Source: Marsupella aquatica (lineage: Eukaryota; Marchantiophyta). From it: a DNA stretch of 64,000 bases. The stretch is taken from NCBI GenBank assembly GCA_973895155.1, contig OZ316896.1, positions 6,076,001 to 6,140,000 of the forward strand, in the 5' to 3' direction. This document shows, piece after piece, positions 22,589-35,530 of this stretch (the stretch's first letter is position 1; each line of letters begins with the position of its first letter). The notes below the pieces were generated by a model. That model did not search any database. It saw nothing but the letters and a program-made list of their open reading frames with translations, and was not told the origin of the DNA. The translations under genes and the position numbers were made by a program.

Positions 22589-25107
22589 GAGCCAAGTAGC
22601 ACCACGCAAAGGATGCCGCGCCAGGCCATGTGATGAGATGCTGACATGATTGTACAGGACGGTGCGTTTATTCATTAAGGCTCATGCTGACGTACGTATC
22701 ATTGCTTTCAACGAATCATTGTTCTCCTTTCTCGTTAGAACTCCTCCGGATTTCGTGGGAGTCGTCATCTAACTGCAGTTAGTGATATCCAGGTGTATGG
22801 TACGGTGCAGTCAACAATGAATAAGTGCATCAACGCTGGGCGAAGGCCTTATCGTGCACTTATCTATGGTTTTCATTTGTACCAGAAATGAAAATCTAAT
22901 CAATCTTGCATTTATAGATAGAACTGTCTCATAAGTGCAAGCACAAAAATTTTGCACTCTTACCCTATAGGATGACTACTGGGGCCTCTTCCATGGGGAA
23001 CCGATTGCACGGGTTAGTGCAAGATGATTCTCTATCTAAATATATGCTGCACCTTTCAATAGAGGCATCTCTCAGCCTCATGCACTTGTGGGCAATTGCA
23101 AGTATACATATTTATCCTTGTGTTGAACTTATCCATTTATTTTTTAGTGAGGGTCATTATCACTCATGGACCAAGGTCATTTGGTTTGTGCTTGGGGGGC
23201 CGTCACCATGTTTTCTTTGCTGAGGAGTGTTAGGGACTTGCCCTCTGGGCTCCGGGATTGTTGGCGTGTTCTCTGGGCTTTTGGGATTGTCTTTTCTTCC
23301 CCGCTGGTTTTTGCAGCAGCACTTGAATTTATTTTGCGCTCTGTCGCTTCACCTCAATAGAAAAGGTGCATTTCTTTACTACATCTACTCCTAAAAAATC
23401 ATGGATTACTGGGAAGAACGACCCACCTTGCACTTAAAGAAAAATGCATTTATGCACGGTGCACTTAGACATGGCCAATCAACTGTTACATTTTCACTGT
23501 ATGGTGCTGTACACTACTATAGTAAATGTCCGTCTTGAAGGCGAACTGACCCAAGTTTCAAGTTGACTGGTGTCCAGAGAGAATGAGAGATTGACTGTAT
23601 TTTGGCGGCACTCCAAAGCGAGCTTTCTCTACAGGAGCTGAGGCTTCTCGACAGGCTTCTCGAGGGGCGTAGTAAGGGTTCGGACTGGAGGGGGCGCTGA
23701 ATTTGGATTTCGTGTCCTGTATAGTAGTCCGATTCCATGAAGATGAGCGTTTAAAATCAGTGGCTGAATGGAAAAAGCCATTTCACGGAGATCGAGAATT
23801 CGAGATTGGAGAGGAGAGATTTCGTTCGGGCTTGCATTTGCATCAGGGTGACGAATATTGAAAGGGCGGCCCTACAGTGTTGCATGCGCCAAAGATGATC
23901 GCTTAACGATGGGTGGATCGTCTTTCGGCTTTCAAGTCTATAATGAGAGGGCGGGTTCTTTAAGATGTGAGGGAGATTTACCGTTGATTGGGATTGTTAC
24001 TCGGTGTTAGTCTGCCTAGTATATGACAATTCGCTTCGCAAACTAATTATTCAAATCAGTGGGTTGAGGAGAGGTGCCTGGAGCCATCGGGGATTGTTGG
24101 GAGCCATTAGGAAATTTTGGCTCGGTTGAATTCAAGGCTACGCTACACTTCCTCGCCAAAATCTCCCAGTCACCTTGTTTTTCTATCTTCTCGGGCATTC
24201 TCTCTTCGCTTCCGTGCCTTTCTTTACCAAATAGTTACTGTGCTCATCTCACTATCAGGATTGTGCAAAACAACTCGACACTACTCACTTAGTTGTCGTT
24301 GTTTCCCTTAGTTGCTTTACTTCAATTGCTCTCGCGCTCACTCACCAACCCGCCAATTGCTTGTCTGCGTCTTCGTTTCGATCTCTGCAACTCTCTCCCG
24401 TTTCCTTGCTGATGACAGACACTTGCATTTTCTCTTGGACCTGGATTTACTGTGCGCGGCTGTGCTCTTTGTTTTATGCATAGATGTCGTATGACTTATT
24501 GGCAGTCTTAGTTCCCGGTTAATTTCCTCTTTCGTGTCATGCCTCGGCGGCGAATAATTGAGTAGAGTGGCTCGATCGGGGAAGCCTACGTGTCAGGGAG
24601 GTAGACGAAAGAGAGAGAAAGAGAGAGTGAGCGTGTGTAAATTATGTTTATGCCCACGGCAAGCTTGTTCCATGAGGGACCAGAGAGAATGGCGAAGGCG
24701 AGGCGCCAGGGCAGAGCAAGATGTGGGTGAGAACAATTGCCACAGTAGATGGACGAGACCTCGAAGAAAGACTCCAGCTCACCGGAGCTGCAGCTAGCTC
24801 AAGAGAAGGCAGTAACTATTGTCTTTGGAATGTTATTCTTTTGCGACAGTTGGTGTCCTTTGACGGAGAAAGATGGAACGTCAGCGCGCAGGTAGGAATA
24901 GGGGATTTGTATACCGACCGTGGTGGAACTGACGAGCGGCAGTCTCATTTGTCCATCGGGGCATCACATTGTCTGCAATGAGCTGTGGACCTGCCTCTTT
25001 AGAAATGGGAACGAGGAGTGCCTTATACGAGCAGGAGAGACGTGTTTAAATTTTGGCGAGGAAGGATTTACTGCAGGCACCTTTAAGTTGGTGTTCTGGA
25101 GGGCAGC
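22589..25107. other. Gene-free stretch and upstream region of the TTC39-like gene
   Basis: No domain-bearing frame is present. Near 22850 and 23455 short segments share GTGCACTTA, possibly ends of an unrecognised repeat. A GA-rich microsatellite (GAGAGAGAAAGAGAGAG) lies near 24610. The last several hundred bases before 25108 are presumably promoter and 5' untranslated region. Confidence 0.4.
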
Positions 25108-28100
25108 ATGGCCAATTTAGAACAAAGTGCGGGGTTCATGGGAGCTTCGGAGGCTTGTGATGAGGCAGAAACGGCCCTGAAGTGCGTACTGAGCAGTCCT
25201 CTGTTTCTAATTTCTTTCCCCAGCTCATCTTACTCCTGTTACCCTGGTAGTCGTTTCACTTCAGTTGGGAATATGGCTGAGGGCTTCCATCACGTATAGA
25301 TAGTTTCGAATGTTAGAGCTTGTTCTCTTATCCCTTAAACGTTCATCCTTGATCGTTTATTTAACACTACAATGCTTTCGTTCAAAACAGATGACTCTGG
25401 CCAACTCTTGCAAGTGCAGCAGAGTTGGATTGTAAGATTGTCCTCGCTCAATTGAATGAGAAAGTGAATCACTGCATCATCCCTGAATCCCTGCTGATTG
25501 GAGATGATGTTGGTGCCAGGCTCTTCTTGCAGGGAAGGTTCGATGAAGCGGAGACATATGTACAAGAAAACGCCGATAGGAGGGACAACGTTGCCGGTGC
25601 AGTTCCCATCTTTACCCACTGTCATGCCGTCATACTCTTCGCCAAAGCTGGTATTACCGGTACCGAAGAGGACAGGTGCTTGTTCGGTTAGGTTTCTTTC
25701 TCTAAACTATGAAATCATCGGCATGTTTTCTTAGAATTCATTCGGGACGCGTTCACCAGTTTCTGTGTGTAAGTCCATCAGGCATTGGATGGGTCCTGAG
25801 GCCCTTATATGCTGATGGGCTTGTGCTTGAATGTGATGGGCGTGCCAGTGTGCTTCGAGTACATTGTCTTTGGTAATTGTCTCGGCAGTTGGTCCTGCTT
25901 GAGCCATTCTTCCCCCCACACAAACTCGGAAAGTGGGTGTGACCGTCTTGGCTCCTCTGCATTTACATCAATGAAGCGGAACTTGTACAAGAATTTCGTT
26001 GTAAGTTAGTTCTGTTTATATAACCTATAAACGAACTACCTAATTTTCTAATACTTCTGAAAGTTGGTTACGGGATTGGGGTAACCTCGGGAATTGTTTT
26101 TCTCCCGTCTTGGGGTGTGCGGGTGGTGAAGTTTTTCGAGGCTTGTTTTTATGAACGAATGAGTTTGATTGACGCAGGAAGCAAGCCTCTGAAAGGCTCA
26201 GTAAGGCTTCAGCAATGGCAAGAGAACATGTCCCCAATCAAGGATGGGCAAAAAGCATCGCAGCGTGGGGAATGAGCTACTTCTCCTCTCCATCTCCCCG
26301 AGCTGACAACATCTCTGAAGAAGAGCTTAGCTGGTGGGTGAACTGACAGCATCCTACAGCCATGTCGCTTCATCTGCGTATTAACTGGGCAAACCAGTGT
26401 GAGAAGAATTTACATCTGCATGTCGATCAACATATTGAGATAACTAAGCAGCTATTGTTTACCGATGATTTGCCAGGAGGCTAAGTTTCTATGCATTTGG
26501 AATTTTTCTGTTGTCAAATTTGCCTCCCCACCCTCCGTTTCACCCCATCCCATCCCACCCCTCCCCCTCCCCACCCCCACTCCACCACTATATTGGACAT
26601 TCGAAATATTCAGTATATTTGCTTCCGTAATTTCTCTTATCATGTTATCCACTTCGAGGCAAGCATGAATACAGACGTCCATGGGGCGAGGATGGAAAGG
26701 GAAGGAGCATGGTGTTTGTGTGAATAGGCGTCAGTATGTCTGACTGTGACTTGGTATTTTTTGTCTTGTGCGTAAGTTTGTAACCGAGCTGTTTAAGGTG
26801 GAGATGACACGGCGGGAACGCATTTTATCTAAATTAAAATATTACTGCAAATATCAAGTAGTCTGTGTGAAATGTTCAGAGCTATTTAATACTGATCGCG
26901 TATTTCCTTTTCTCTGTGTGCCTGCGCGGCGCAGTCGTATTATTGAAGCGGAGGCAACCTACTTGCTAGCGCTTTTATGTTTCTTTGAAGAATCAATGGG
27001 GTCCTTCTTCAGGGTGAGTATTGCATCAATTATTTGGAGCTTTTTGGGTTATTAAGATTCACAATTGTTAGATACCTGGAAGAAGCACTGGAATCTCAGG
27101 ATCGTTGTTTACTTTTTCTTCAGGCAGCATTGTTGATTAGAAAAGCGATCCAAGGATACAAGCATTGTCGCACCATTCTTCAACGTCAGGTAATTTCTCA
27201 TTCAAATTATTGAAATGATAAAGATTTAAAGTTAGTTCAAAATTGCAAGGCTTGTGATGGTCTGGCTGTGCAACCTTAATGTAGCCCACAATATCTTCTA
27301 TCTTGTAGTCTCTGAAACAGCTGTAGCCCCAAATCAGGATGGGCTTAGTCATGCAGTTCAACTAATCAAGTGATGTATATCCGACGCAAGGTACAGCCAG
27401 TGCATTGAACTAACTCCGTTGGGTTGAAAAACAGCGTCATGCCAGCAGAAGCAAACATGATGTTGGCGCCGTCGAGTTAGGATTTGGTGGCTTCAGCCTC
27501 GCTATTTCTATGCTGCCACCAAAGTTGCTGCGGTTGTTATCAGTGCTTGGATTTCCATCCAATCGGGAGGCTGGCCTTCATGCAATAAACCAGAGCTTGA
27601 TTGGTGGCGGCCTTCGTTCTTCTGTTGCTGGCGTGTGAGTATGCACTCTTCCTTTGTCAAAACTCTTCTCACGAAGAGTATGTTCTGATAAATATGACAA
27701 TTTGAAGTTCTGGTTGTACTTCCTATGTTTGTCGTCTTGTAAGTCTGCTAACAAGGCTGTCCAAATGGACGCAGGTTGCTTTTGTCATATCATGTCATCC
27801 TTCCAGCGTTTTTCTCTATCCCTCAGGTACACATTACGAGTGCCTTGCTCCTGTGGTATCAACATGTTTTCAAAATAAATTACATTGGCGAAAAGAGAAT
27901 GTGATCCGATTGAACTCAAACGAAAAACTTTGCTTGAGCTGTAGGAACGTGAGCAGCATGTCTTATCAGCTGAGCGTGTTCTTACACTTCTACAAACACT
28001 TTTCCCAGACAGCTTCTTTCTGAGGTAGGTTCGATAAAAAGTGCTGTTTTACAGGTATTGCACGCATCTAAAAAATTATTCTGGTTCTTTCTGTCTCTAC

Positions 28101-31100
28101 TTCGAATCTCCTCAGGTGATTCGAGTTTTTGTACAATTTCCAGGTTGAAAGAATTGGTAGCCAACTTGTCTGGCTTGTTGTCGTGCCTGTTCTGCAGCTT
28201 TTACAGAGGACGTTTGCAGAGACTTAAAGGAGACTTAGAAGGCGCTATTGAGTGGTTCAGAAAGCTGGACGAGGTTGGACATTCCATGGCCTACAGTCCT
28301 TCTATTTAAAGCTACTCTCTATGCATATGTTATGGTTGAAAGGACTACCCTAGGAAAGAACGAATCTTGCGTAATACGCTTTGAATGGCCTATTTTGTCT
28401 ATTATTACCTCCAAATCAATACATGCATTCCAAGTAACCGCAATTGCCGCCAAACATCATTGATGATCTATACCTGAATTTCTTTATATTGCAAGTCATT
28501 TCAATTCGAAATGTGTTAACTGAATTCAGTGTAAATGGAATGCAGGGTTTGCCTTTACAACCAGATTCTAAATTCTTCAAATTACGTCATGCCTGGGTGT
28601 ATGAGCTTGGTCTAAGTCATATGATGCAGCTACAGGTGAAACATGATCGACAGCTCCGCTTTCTGCCAGCAATCCAGGGTCTTATCCATGCGATCACTGG
28701 AATACACTGTAGTACAGGCAAAATCAAGTAGTTAGTAACGCGAAGACATCAACTCGTGGTCCTAGCCTGGCTATTCTGCAATCTTGATTTTTGTTCTTTT
28801 GGTCAGATTATTAATCAATTAACTTTGGTCAGATTATTACTGAACTAATTCTACTAGGTTATCTTGACTTGAAGTGGAAAGCAGCAGAAATGTACTGGGC
28901 AGAGCTGGAGAATGACAGCGTCTGGTCGACCGCATTTTTCGCGTATATCCATGTGGGTTATCATCGATACATTTCATATGGCAGTGTTTTTTGGCTGGCA
29001 TAATTCAAATGCAGCACAGAAAGAATCCGTTGTTGGCTTAATTCTGATGATAGAACACTGCTGTGTCTCTCAAAAATCTATAAGAACCATGAGTCTCATA
29101 GATCGGTCTCAAATTGAGTATGGAACTTGTCTGTGGACTCCGTTCAGTATACTACTAAGGGTGGCTTCTACAAGAACTCGAGGCGCATGTGACTTTTTTT
29201 CACCAAAGCAAACTGGAGGCCCACTTCTTGTTCTTGTTCTAAAGATAGACTCGGGACCACTCTTGAGTTGAAGTTCAATAAATGCAAAGGCCTTCGATGA
29301 AGGAGTATTTCCTTGGGCCCAGTGCTTGCCACGTAGGATTGGTAACACCATATCGAATGGACCCTGGAGTTCTTGTACTCATTGTACGGTCCAGATCTAA
29401 TCTCAGAGGGAATAGAAAGCAATGGGCCCTCAACGTCTTGTACAGCCACCCTAAGGTGTTCAGGTCTTTAGCTGCATGACGAAAGACATTGGTCATGAAA
29501 AATGCTACACGACGTCACTGTATGTCGGAATAAAGTAAGATGATTGTTCCTCGTCTTCCAGTACTAATGAGGATTATTGTTTCGAATTCAGGGTGCATCC
29601 CTTTGTATGCACGGTGAATCAAAAGCTGCCGCAGAAAACTTTGCGAAAGTGAGTTATAATTCTGGTCTCTTTAGGAAATACTTTCCTTTCAGAAGATTAG
29701 AGGACTTCTATTGTCCGAAGGGGTGCTGCTGGGTGGACATTTTACGAGTTGCTCTGTATATTCTGATTGGACCGTCGGTATTGTTCCTGTGGTAGGTCAA
29801 GGGACTTATGAGGGGAACAATCTCTGGTAGGGTGCTGGCAGAAGAGCAGTACGCATCTAGAAAGGTGAGCCGCAAGTGCAGTGTTGGTGAATAATTCCCT
29901 CCACAGACACTCTTGTTTTCTAAGTACCTAAGTCCCCGCAACTTCTGTGAAGCGAAATGTGTGCATTTATAGTTTACATCATATCATGAAAGTTCAGGAC
30001 TCAGAGCATAGAAGGAATTGCACATTTTATCTACTAAGAGTCTGTAAGGATAGGACTCGTTAACAGGCTCAGTTCTACCCTCTTTTCAGGCTAAACGCTA
30101 CCCCCGCGTAGGGACTTCCTTGTCAGCATACGGATCACTTCAGCATTAGTAATTCTCGTCTAGTGGATCAGTAGGTTTGCAGACGTTGAAAAACAGGGTG
30201 TATTGGAAGCCATCCAAATGATGTAGCAGTGTCACCTCGATAGATGCCATGTTTTTCGTGATCCAACCGCCCTCCAATTATAGGGACATGGGCTACACCT
30301 GTCATGGTGCTATTCATCTTGGAAATGTACTCACTTGTGGACTCTCCCTCAGGTTAAGGATCATGCTCTGGATACTGAAGAGGGCACAAAAAGTATCCAC
30401 GGCCGTCTAAGTGGCATCGAATTTCTCTATTTATGGAACTCCTTTCCTCAGGTATAACCATTTCGTGTTCTAGGTCTACTTTCAATACACAAGTGTTGAC
30501 GTCATTTCTATCACTTTCAGGAGGTGATGTGCCGAGTCCAACTTAATTCTTCTTAGAATTTGCTATTTATAACAGACGTAAACATTCAATTGCAGATGTC
30601 ACAAGACAAATTGGAAGAAATTATACAGATTATCGTAGAAGCAGAAGCTTCACTGGTGTCAGCCCATGAAAGTTTCAGAAATGACGAAACCGAAAAGAGT
30701 CCTCCACCAAAGAGAGTCCCCACTGAACAAGAAGCGTTTCTGGAAGAGGTGACACATCTCACGATGACGAACCACGTTTTCTTAGCTTGCTTGATGAGAC
30801 GTTACAGAGACACTCAGATGTCGGCCGACTTGATATGCGTAGCTGTTTACAATCAGAATTGAAATTCCCCACTTGAATGGACTCTTTTTACAACCAGCGT
30901 TTTTGCATTCTTCTGCAACAATGACAATTGTAGAACACATGGACGTTGGGCTAGTATTCCATAATAATAAAGCTTAATAGTTTAGTAACAATCTTGGGGG
31001 AGGTGCATGTGGCGCGAATGGGGAGGAATTTAGAGAAGGGGTGGAATGTAGAGTCTGAAACACCTTGGGGGAGGTGATTTCTAGGGAGAAAAGGGGTAGA

Positions 31101-32823
31101 AATGGTCTGAATTTTTTAAATCAGGAAGAACCCATATTGATTGAGACCTAGTTCCCTTAACAAGTGTTTTACCATTTTTTTGTGACATGCTGTTTATTGG
31201 TAATTAGTAACATCGGGTTTTCTTTTGAAATAGGACGAAGAAGGTGATGATGATCTGGCACTCTGTCTCCTGATGAAAGGGACAGCTTTACGAGAACTTG
31301 GAAAAATGGAGGAGGCTCTTGAACACTTAGAGCAATTAAGGTTGTCTCCTTTGTAGTAGTTAAGTCTGGCTTTGAAAGCATGTCTCTTCAATGTCCTTAG
31401 TTGGGTAGAATCGTCTAGGTCAAATCAAACGGATAGTATATGTATCTACTCTCGGTCGCATTCAACGTGTACGGTCGCCTTGCTCCTCTACTGTTATTTT
31501 TCTACTCATATTAAAAGTTACCCCCAAGCAAGTCGGCTTTCGAACCTCTTAAGTTTACTTCCGCTCGATACTCTACGTTTGATCTATCACCTTTGTCCTT
31601 TGTTGTTGGATGTACTTGAGTCGCTTTAGGTAGTCTAATACGCATACTTAAGTCTATTTCAATGGCTTATGGGTTCAGAAGAATAACAAATGTTTATTCC
31701 TTTGTTCTCTTTCAGAAAATCTAATGATGACATCTTTGTTTGGGGCCAGAGAGGAGACATGCTATGTGGAAACGGAGCTCTTTGTGATTCCTATGGCTGC
31801 ATATGAACGCGCTGTACTGTTGATCAACCAGTACACTCGTTCTGCCGCGGCAAACCCAGAACTGGCTTTAGATTATAGCCTTCTTGTGCAGGTGGAATGT
31901 CTGACTTAACCTTGAGAAATGTTAGAAATTCTGCTCTCTATATTTTAATTGTGGATTGCAATGGATTGGGTGATCCATTATCTGGTCCTCTTTGGTTGTC
32001 GTCACAAATTTGTCAATTACTATTTTATAGGTATGAGTCGGGTTGACATTTAATTTAGTTTTTGTCCTTATATATAATGTCACTGCATACAACTTCTACA
32101 AGGTGAAAACTGCCATGTTCCTGATCTAATGACAAAGCTTGGTACTTGATGAAGCTCACTTTGCAAGATTTTATGGGCTTTTTCAGGCTGGGAAGGAGCT
32201 CTCAATTGCAGAAGGATTCAAGAGTGATTACAACTTTCTTTGGCGCCTCTTAGGCCGTGTGCATGCTGCTCGAGGGGCCATTCGAGTTCTCATGGGGGAG
32301 CAGGTAAAATATCTTGCTTGGTTCTACTTTTGAATATCATGTGTGTGAATAATTCTGACCCTAAAAACAAGTGGTGGGGTGAAACCGGAATGCCAATGAT
32401 CATGTTCTAACTTATATTTATCTGGCGTGAATGCTTTTCAATTTGCAGACAAATTCATTAGACCCAGCCAGTACAGAGGATATAGAAAATGCAGAGTGTC
32501 AGTGGATTGATAGTGAAGAGTATGACATCAGTTCACCTCGACAAAGCATGGAGGTCCTTTCACCACGGCAGAGCATGGAAAGTAGACCTAATTTGAGCAA
32601 TGACATCAGTGCACCTCGACAAAGCATGGAGGTCCTTTCACCACGGCAGAGCATGGAAAGGAGACCTAATTTGAGCAATGACATCAGTTCACCTCGACAA
32701 AGCATGGAGGTCCTTTCACCACGGCAGAGCATGGAAAAGATAACACATAAATTGAGCATTCAAGTGCAGAACAGCATCAACGATAAGAGCGAGGAGAATG
32801 ATGTATTCTTTGATGCTTCATAA
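25108..32823 (+). CDS. TTC39/IML2-family tetratricopeptide-repeat protein
   Basis: Seventeen exons join in phase: 25108-25181, 25415-25675, 26178-26333, 26935-27013, 27124-27189, 27435-27634, 27775-27826, 27945-28024, 28207-28273, 28546-28635, 28833-28952, 29592-29648, 30596-30838, 31234-31340, 31750-31891, 32187-32303 and 32449-32823, giving about 761 residues. The order of motifs follows the TTC39/IML2 (DUF3808) family: FLQGRFDEAETYVQ, EAEATYLLALLCFF, LLIRKAIQGYKHCRTIL, ELGFGGFSLAISMLPPKLLR, LRLLSVLGFPSNREAGL, GDLEGAIEWFRKLDE, LRELGKMEEALEHLEQL and the His/Arg-rich end around LWRLLGRVHAARGAIR. TPR-like helices probably form a scaffold; animal and yeast members are linked to lipid droplets and protein-inclusion clearance, but no plant role can be read here. 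The start ATGGCC is in good context. The least certain borders are exons 1/2 and 15. The C-terminal tail carries a 26-residue tandem repeat. Confidence 0.85.
32524..32740 (+). repeat. 78-bp coding minisatellite in the last exon of the TTC39-like gene
   Basis: The unit starts GACATCAGTTCACCTCGACA and repeats at 32524, 32602 and 32680, the third copy partial. The period of 78 bp keeps the frame and encodes 26 residues around DISSPRQSMEVLSPRQSME. Within each unit the PRQSME motif itself occurs twice. Confidence 0.95.
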
Positions 32824-33869
32824 TCCCTAGTAGATTTATGAGGATCTGTCAGACGTTGGATCACTTTTGGAGTGGTCTTGTATATATTTTACTACTTCCT
32901 CAGTCATTTTTCACAGACCCGAGTAGTGATATTTCCGACATTTGGCCTTCCTGTGTGATAAGGGTGAACTTCTAACTCCCCCATCAGCTTGGACTAATGG
33001 AGGGGTATTCTATTGTTATGCTGCTTCCACCAACCTGAACATGGGAGTGTGAGGTAAGTCTGTCGAGACACCAACTGGTACTGCATTACTCACTAGCCGG
33101 GATGCGGTCTATTGCGTTGAAACTTAAGGCTACACTATACTGAAGTTGTCTCTGTGGGACTGAATGTCATATGATCTGCCGAATTGATAGACCATGCCTG
33201 TGAAATCAAAACCAAATATTACCTGTAAAGTGTAAAGCCTGGTTAGGAAAATTCAAGATATGTGTTGACTAAAGTCCCAACGAAAAGCCCTCCGCCACCA
33301 AGACCAAATAGGAGATGACATATTACTCCCATGATATTTCACGAGTCCTCACTATTTCCGTCCAGCTCTAGAGTACCTTCATGGCTTCTGGATCTGATGA
33401 TCTTCTGAACTAGAGGCATAAACGTTTCTTACGAGGTTGTTACTAGTGTGTAACCGTTGTGGAACACGTGACGCAGTGTTTTGGCGAAAAGGTACAGAGA
33501 AATGTTTTAGAGATCGCTTACTTCTAAATCGCTGTGTGAACTTCACTTTGCACGAGATGCTTCTAACGAACTTCATGTCAGATTGCTTATTAAAGTCGAT
33601 CAAATCTGTTTCGGCGATTACAATCTCGAGGACCAAGGAACCAGATCCAGGAAACTGGATTGCATGAGAGCCGAACTGAGATTTCCATCCTCCAATTGGC
33701 TGGAGGAGAGCAGCAGAAGGTCTGGTTTATTACGTGGGCGTGACAGCATTCTATGCTTACACTTTGGGAGGAAATTGTTGGTTTCTTTGATCACACTACT
33801 CATTTGCTATCAAACTGAACAACCCATGTGCCCGGTACAAATTTGTGTTTGTCCCGAGCTTTTATAAGT
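32824..33869. other. 3' flank of the TTC39-like gene
   Basis: It probably holds the 3' untranslated region. Short frames on both strands have no domain. Confidence 0.4.
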
Positions 33870-34175
33870 CTACTTAGGGCTGGGGCCCATGGACCAAGAG
33901 TGAGGAGTGCAGAATTGGGTCAAAATATTTAAGCCAATAACAGTAAGTACAGATGTGTAGGGCAAGGTTTCATGGGCCAAGAGTGAAGAGTACAGATGAG
34001 TCGGAATATTTGAGCCAATAAGTACATATGTGTAGGGCAGGTTCCATGAGCCGAGTGTGAGGAGTACAGATGTGTCAGAATTTGTGGGACAATGAGATTG
34101 AGTCCAGGTCTGTGAGAATGTTTCACCCAATAAGAATAAGTACTGATGTGTGCCGAATGTTCGAGCCAATAAAAT
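33870..34175. repeat. Degenerate tandem repeats of about 80 bp
   Basis: About four diverged units share CATGGGCCAAGAGTGA or variants of it, GAGTACAGATG, TTGAGCCAATAA and TGTGTAGGGCA. The unit boundaries are blurred by indels. Confidence 0.7.
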
Positions 34176-35530
34176 TGCAGTTGTTACTAGAACAAATACA
34201 GTAGTAAGGATTTATGATGTTCCCTCACCCCTCCCCTTAAATTCAAGGGGTACCCTATGCCTATGCATATAACACCACAGGGCTACCCCATGCCTATGCA
34301 TATAATACCACAGGGCATTCTCACTGGCTCTCCAGTTCAAATCATTAACTGTCAAGCCCAAAAATCATACATTCTGAATACTATGTACACTTTGGAATGC
34401 ATCTTATTTAGGTCCAGGGGGCTCATACTCCCTCCCCATGGAACCCAGCCCTTAGCCTCAGAGGTGACAGATTGCGTGATGCCTCTCTTTATCTATGGAA
34501 AACGACGACCAAACAGAGCAATGCACTGGGAAGGAGATCGACAGTCGGAATTATTGGGCACACCTAGCATTAGAGTCAGTTACTGGTCTTTTATCAAGGC
34601 ATACATCACAATCATAAATTGCAGCGCCAGATAAACAAGTCATCGGTCGAAGGGAACAAATACCCCTCAAGAACAAAATTTCGTTGCACTAATGCAATCT
34701 ATGTAAACACTTCCATGTCTGCCGGCGTTGTGACCATTGATGATTCATTGAAGTCGTGCCAGTCTAGCCATTTTATTCAGTTTGATCGGTGCTGAAGACA
34801 GGTGACTAACGTCCGGCTCGTCAACGCACTTCAGGTGAGGGTGACATGAACCCAAAGAAAACCTATACAAACAACACAATTATACCGCACCAACGGACCA
34901 CATTGAAACTAAATTTTGAGTTCACTGAAAGATGAAGAAGCAGGAGGAACTGCTACTTAGGCTGTGACAAATCTACACATATCTACCAGCTATATACATT
35001 CTAATAGCTGTGGTAAAGGGTACAGAGGATAACGGGAGAAGATGGAGATCAAAAGATAATTCTGCATTGACGTAGAACCAAGGACTCCGTTTACGAGCTA
35101 CACAAGCTGACACACATAAATCCATGGATGTTAGCTCATGAAGGTCGCATACACAGCCATCTGTGGAGAGTAATGCAGAAATACATTAAACTAGAAACGA
35201 CGTAAGCATGACGAAGTTCGTTGAGGGTCGAAGGGAGAGAAATTATTGCACTGAAAACTTTGTACATAGTTCAAGGCTTGAAGAATGGCAGTGAGACTAA
35301 GACTGCTGTGAAAGTATTTTGCTAATGGGTACTCTATTTAGCAATCACTGGAGATGAGTTCTTCTGCTGGCAAAACACTCCCGTGTGTGCCCACACTGAA
35401 ATTCTTGTTTCGAATTGCAGATTGCCACTGAGACCTTTAGTTGGCTGCTACCAGCAAGAAGTGATGTAACTGTAGAATGTGGACAGTTGTAAAGATTAGT
35501 AGAGACAAGTTATAATCTTCGCCCGAGTGG
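34176..35530. other. Intergenic stretch between TTC39-like and TAF7 genes
   Basis: At 34250-34320 a 35-bp unit with ATGCCTATGCATATAA and ACCACAGGGC occurs twice in tandem. The part next to 35530 is presumably the 3' untranslated region of TAF7. No other gene is seen. Confidence 0.45.

Noticed and set aside
22790-23520. Possible DNA transposon with GTGCACTTA-type ends
   Set aside because: The shared words are short and do not form a consistent terminal inverted repeat or target-site duplication.
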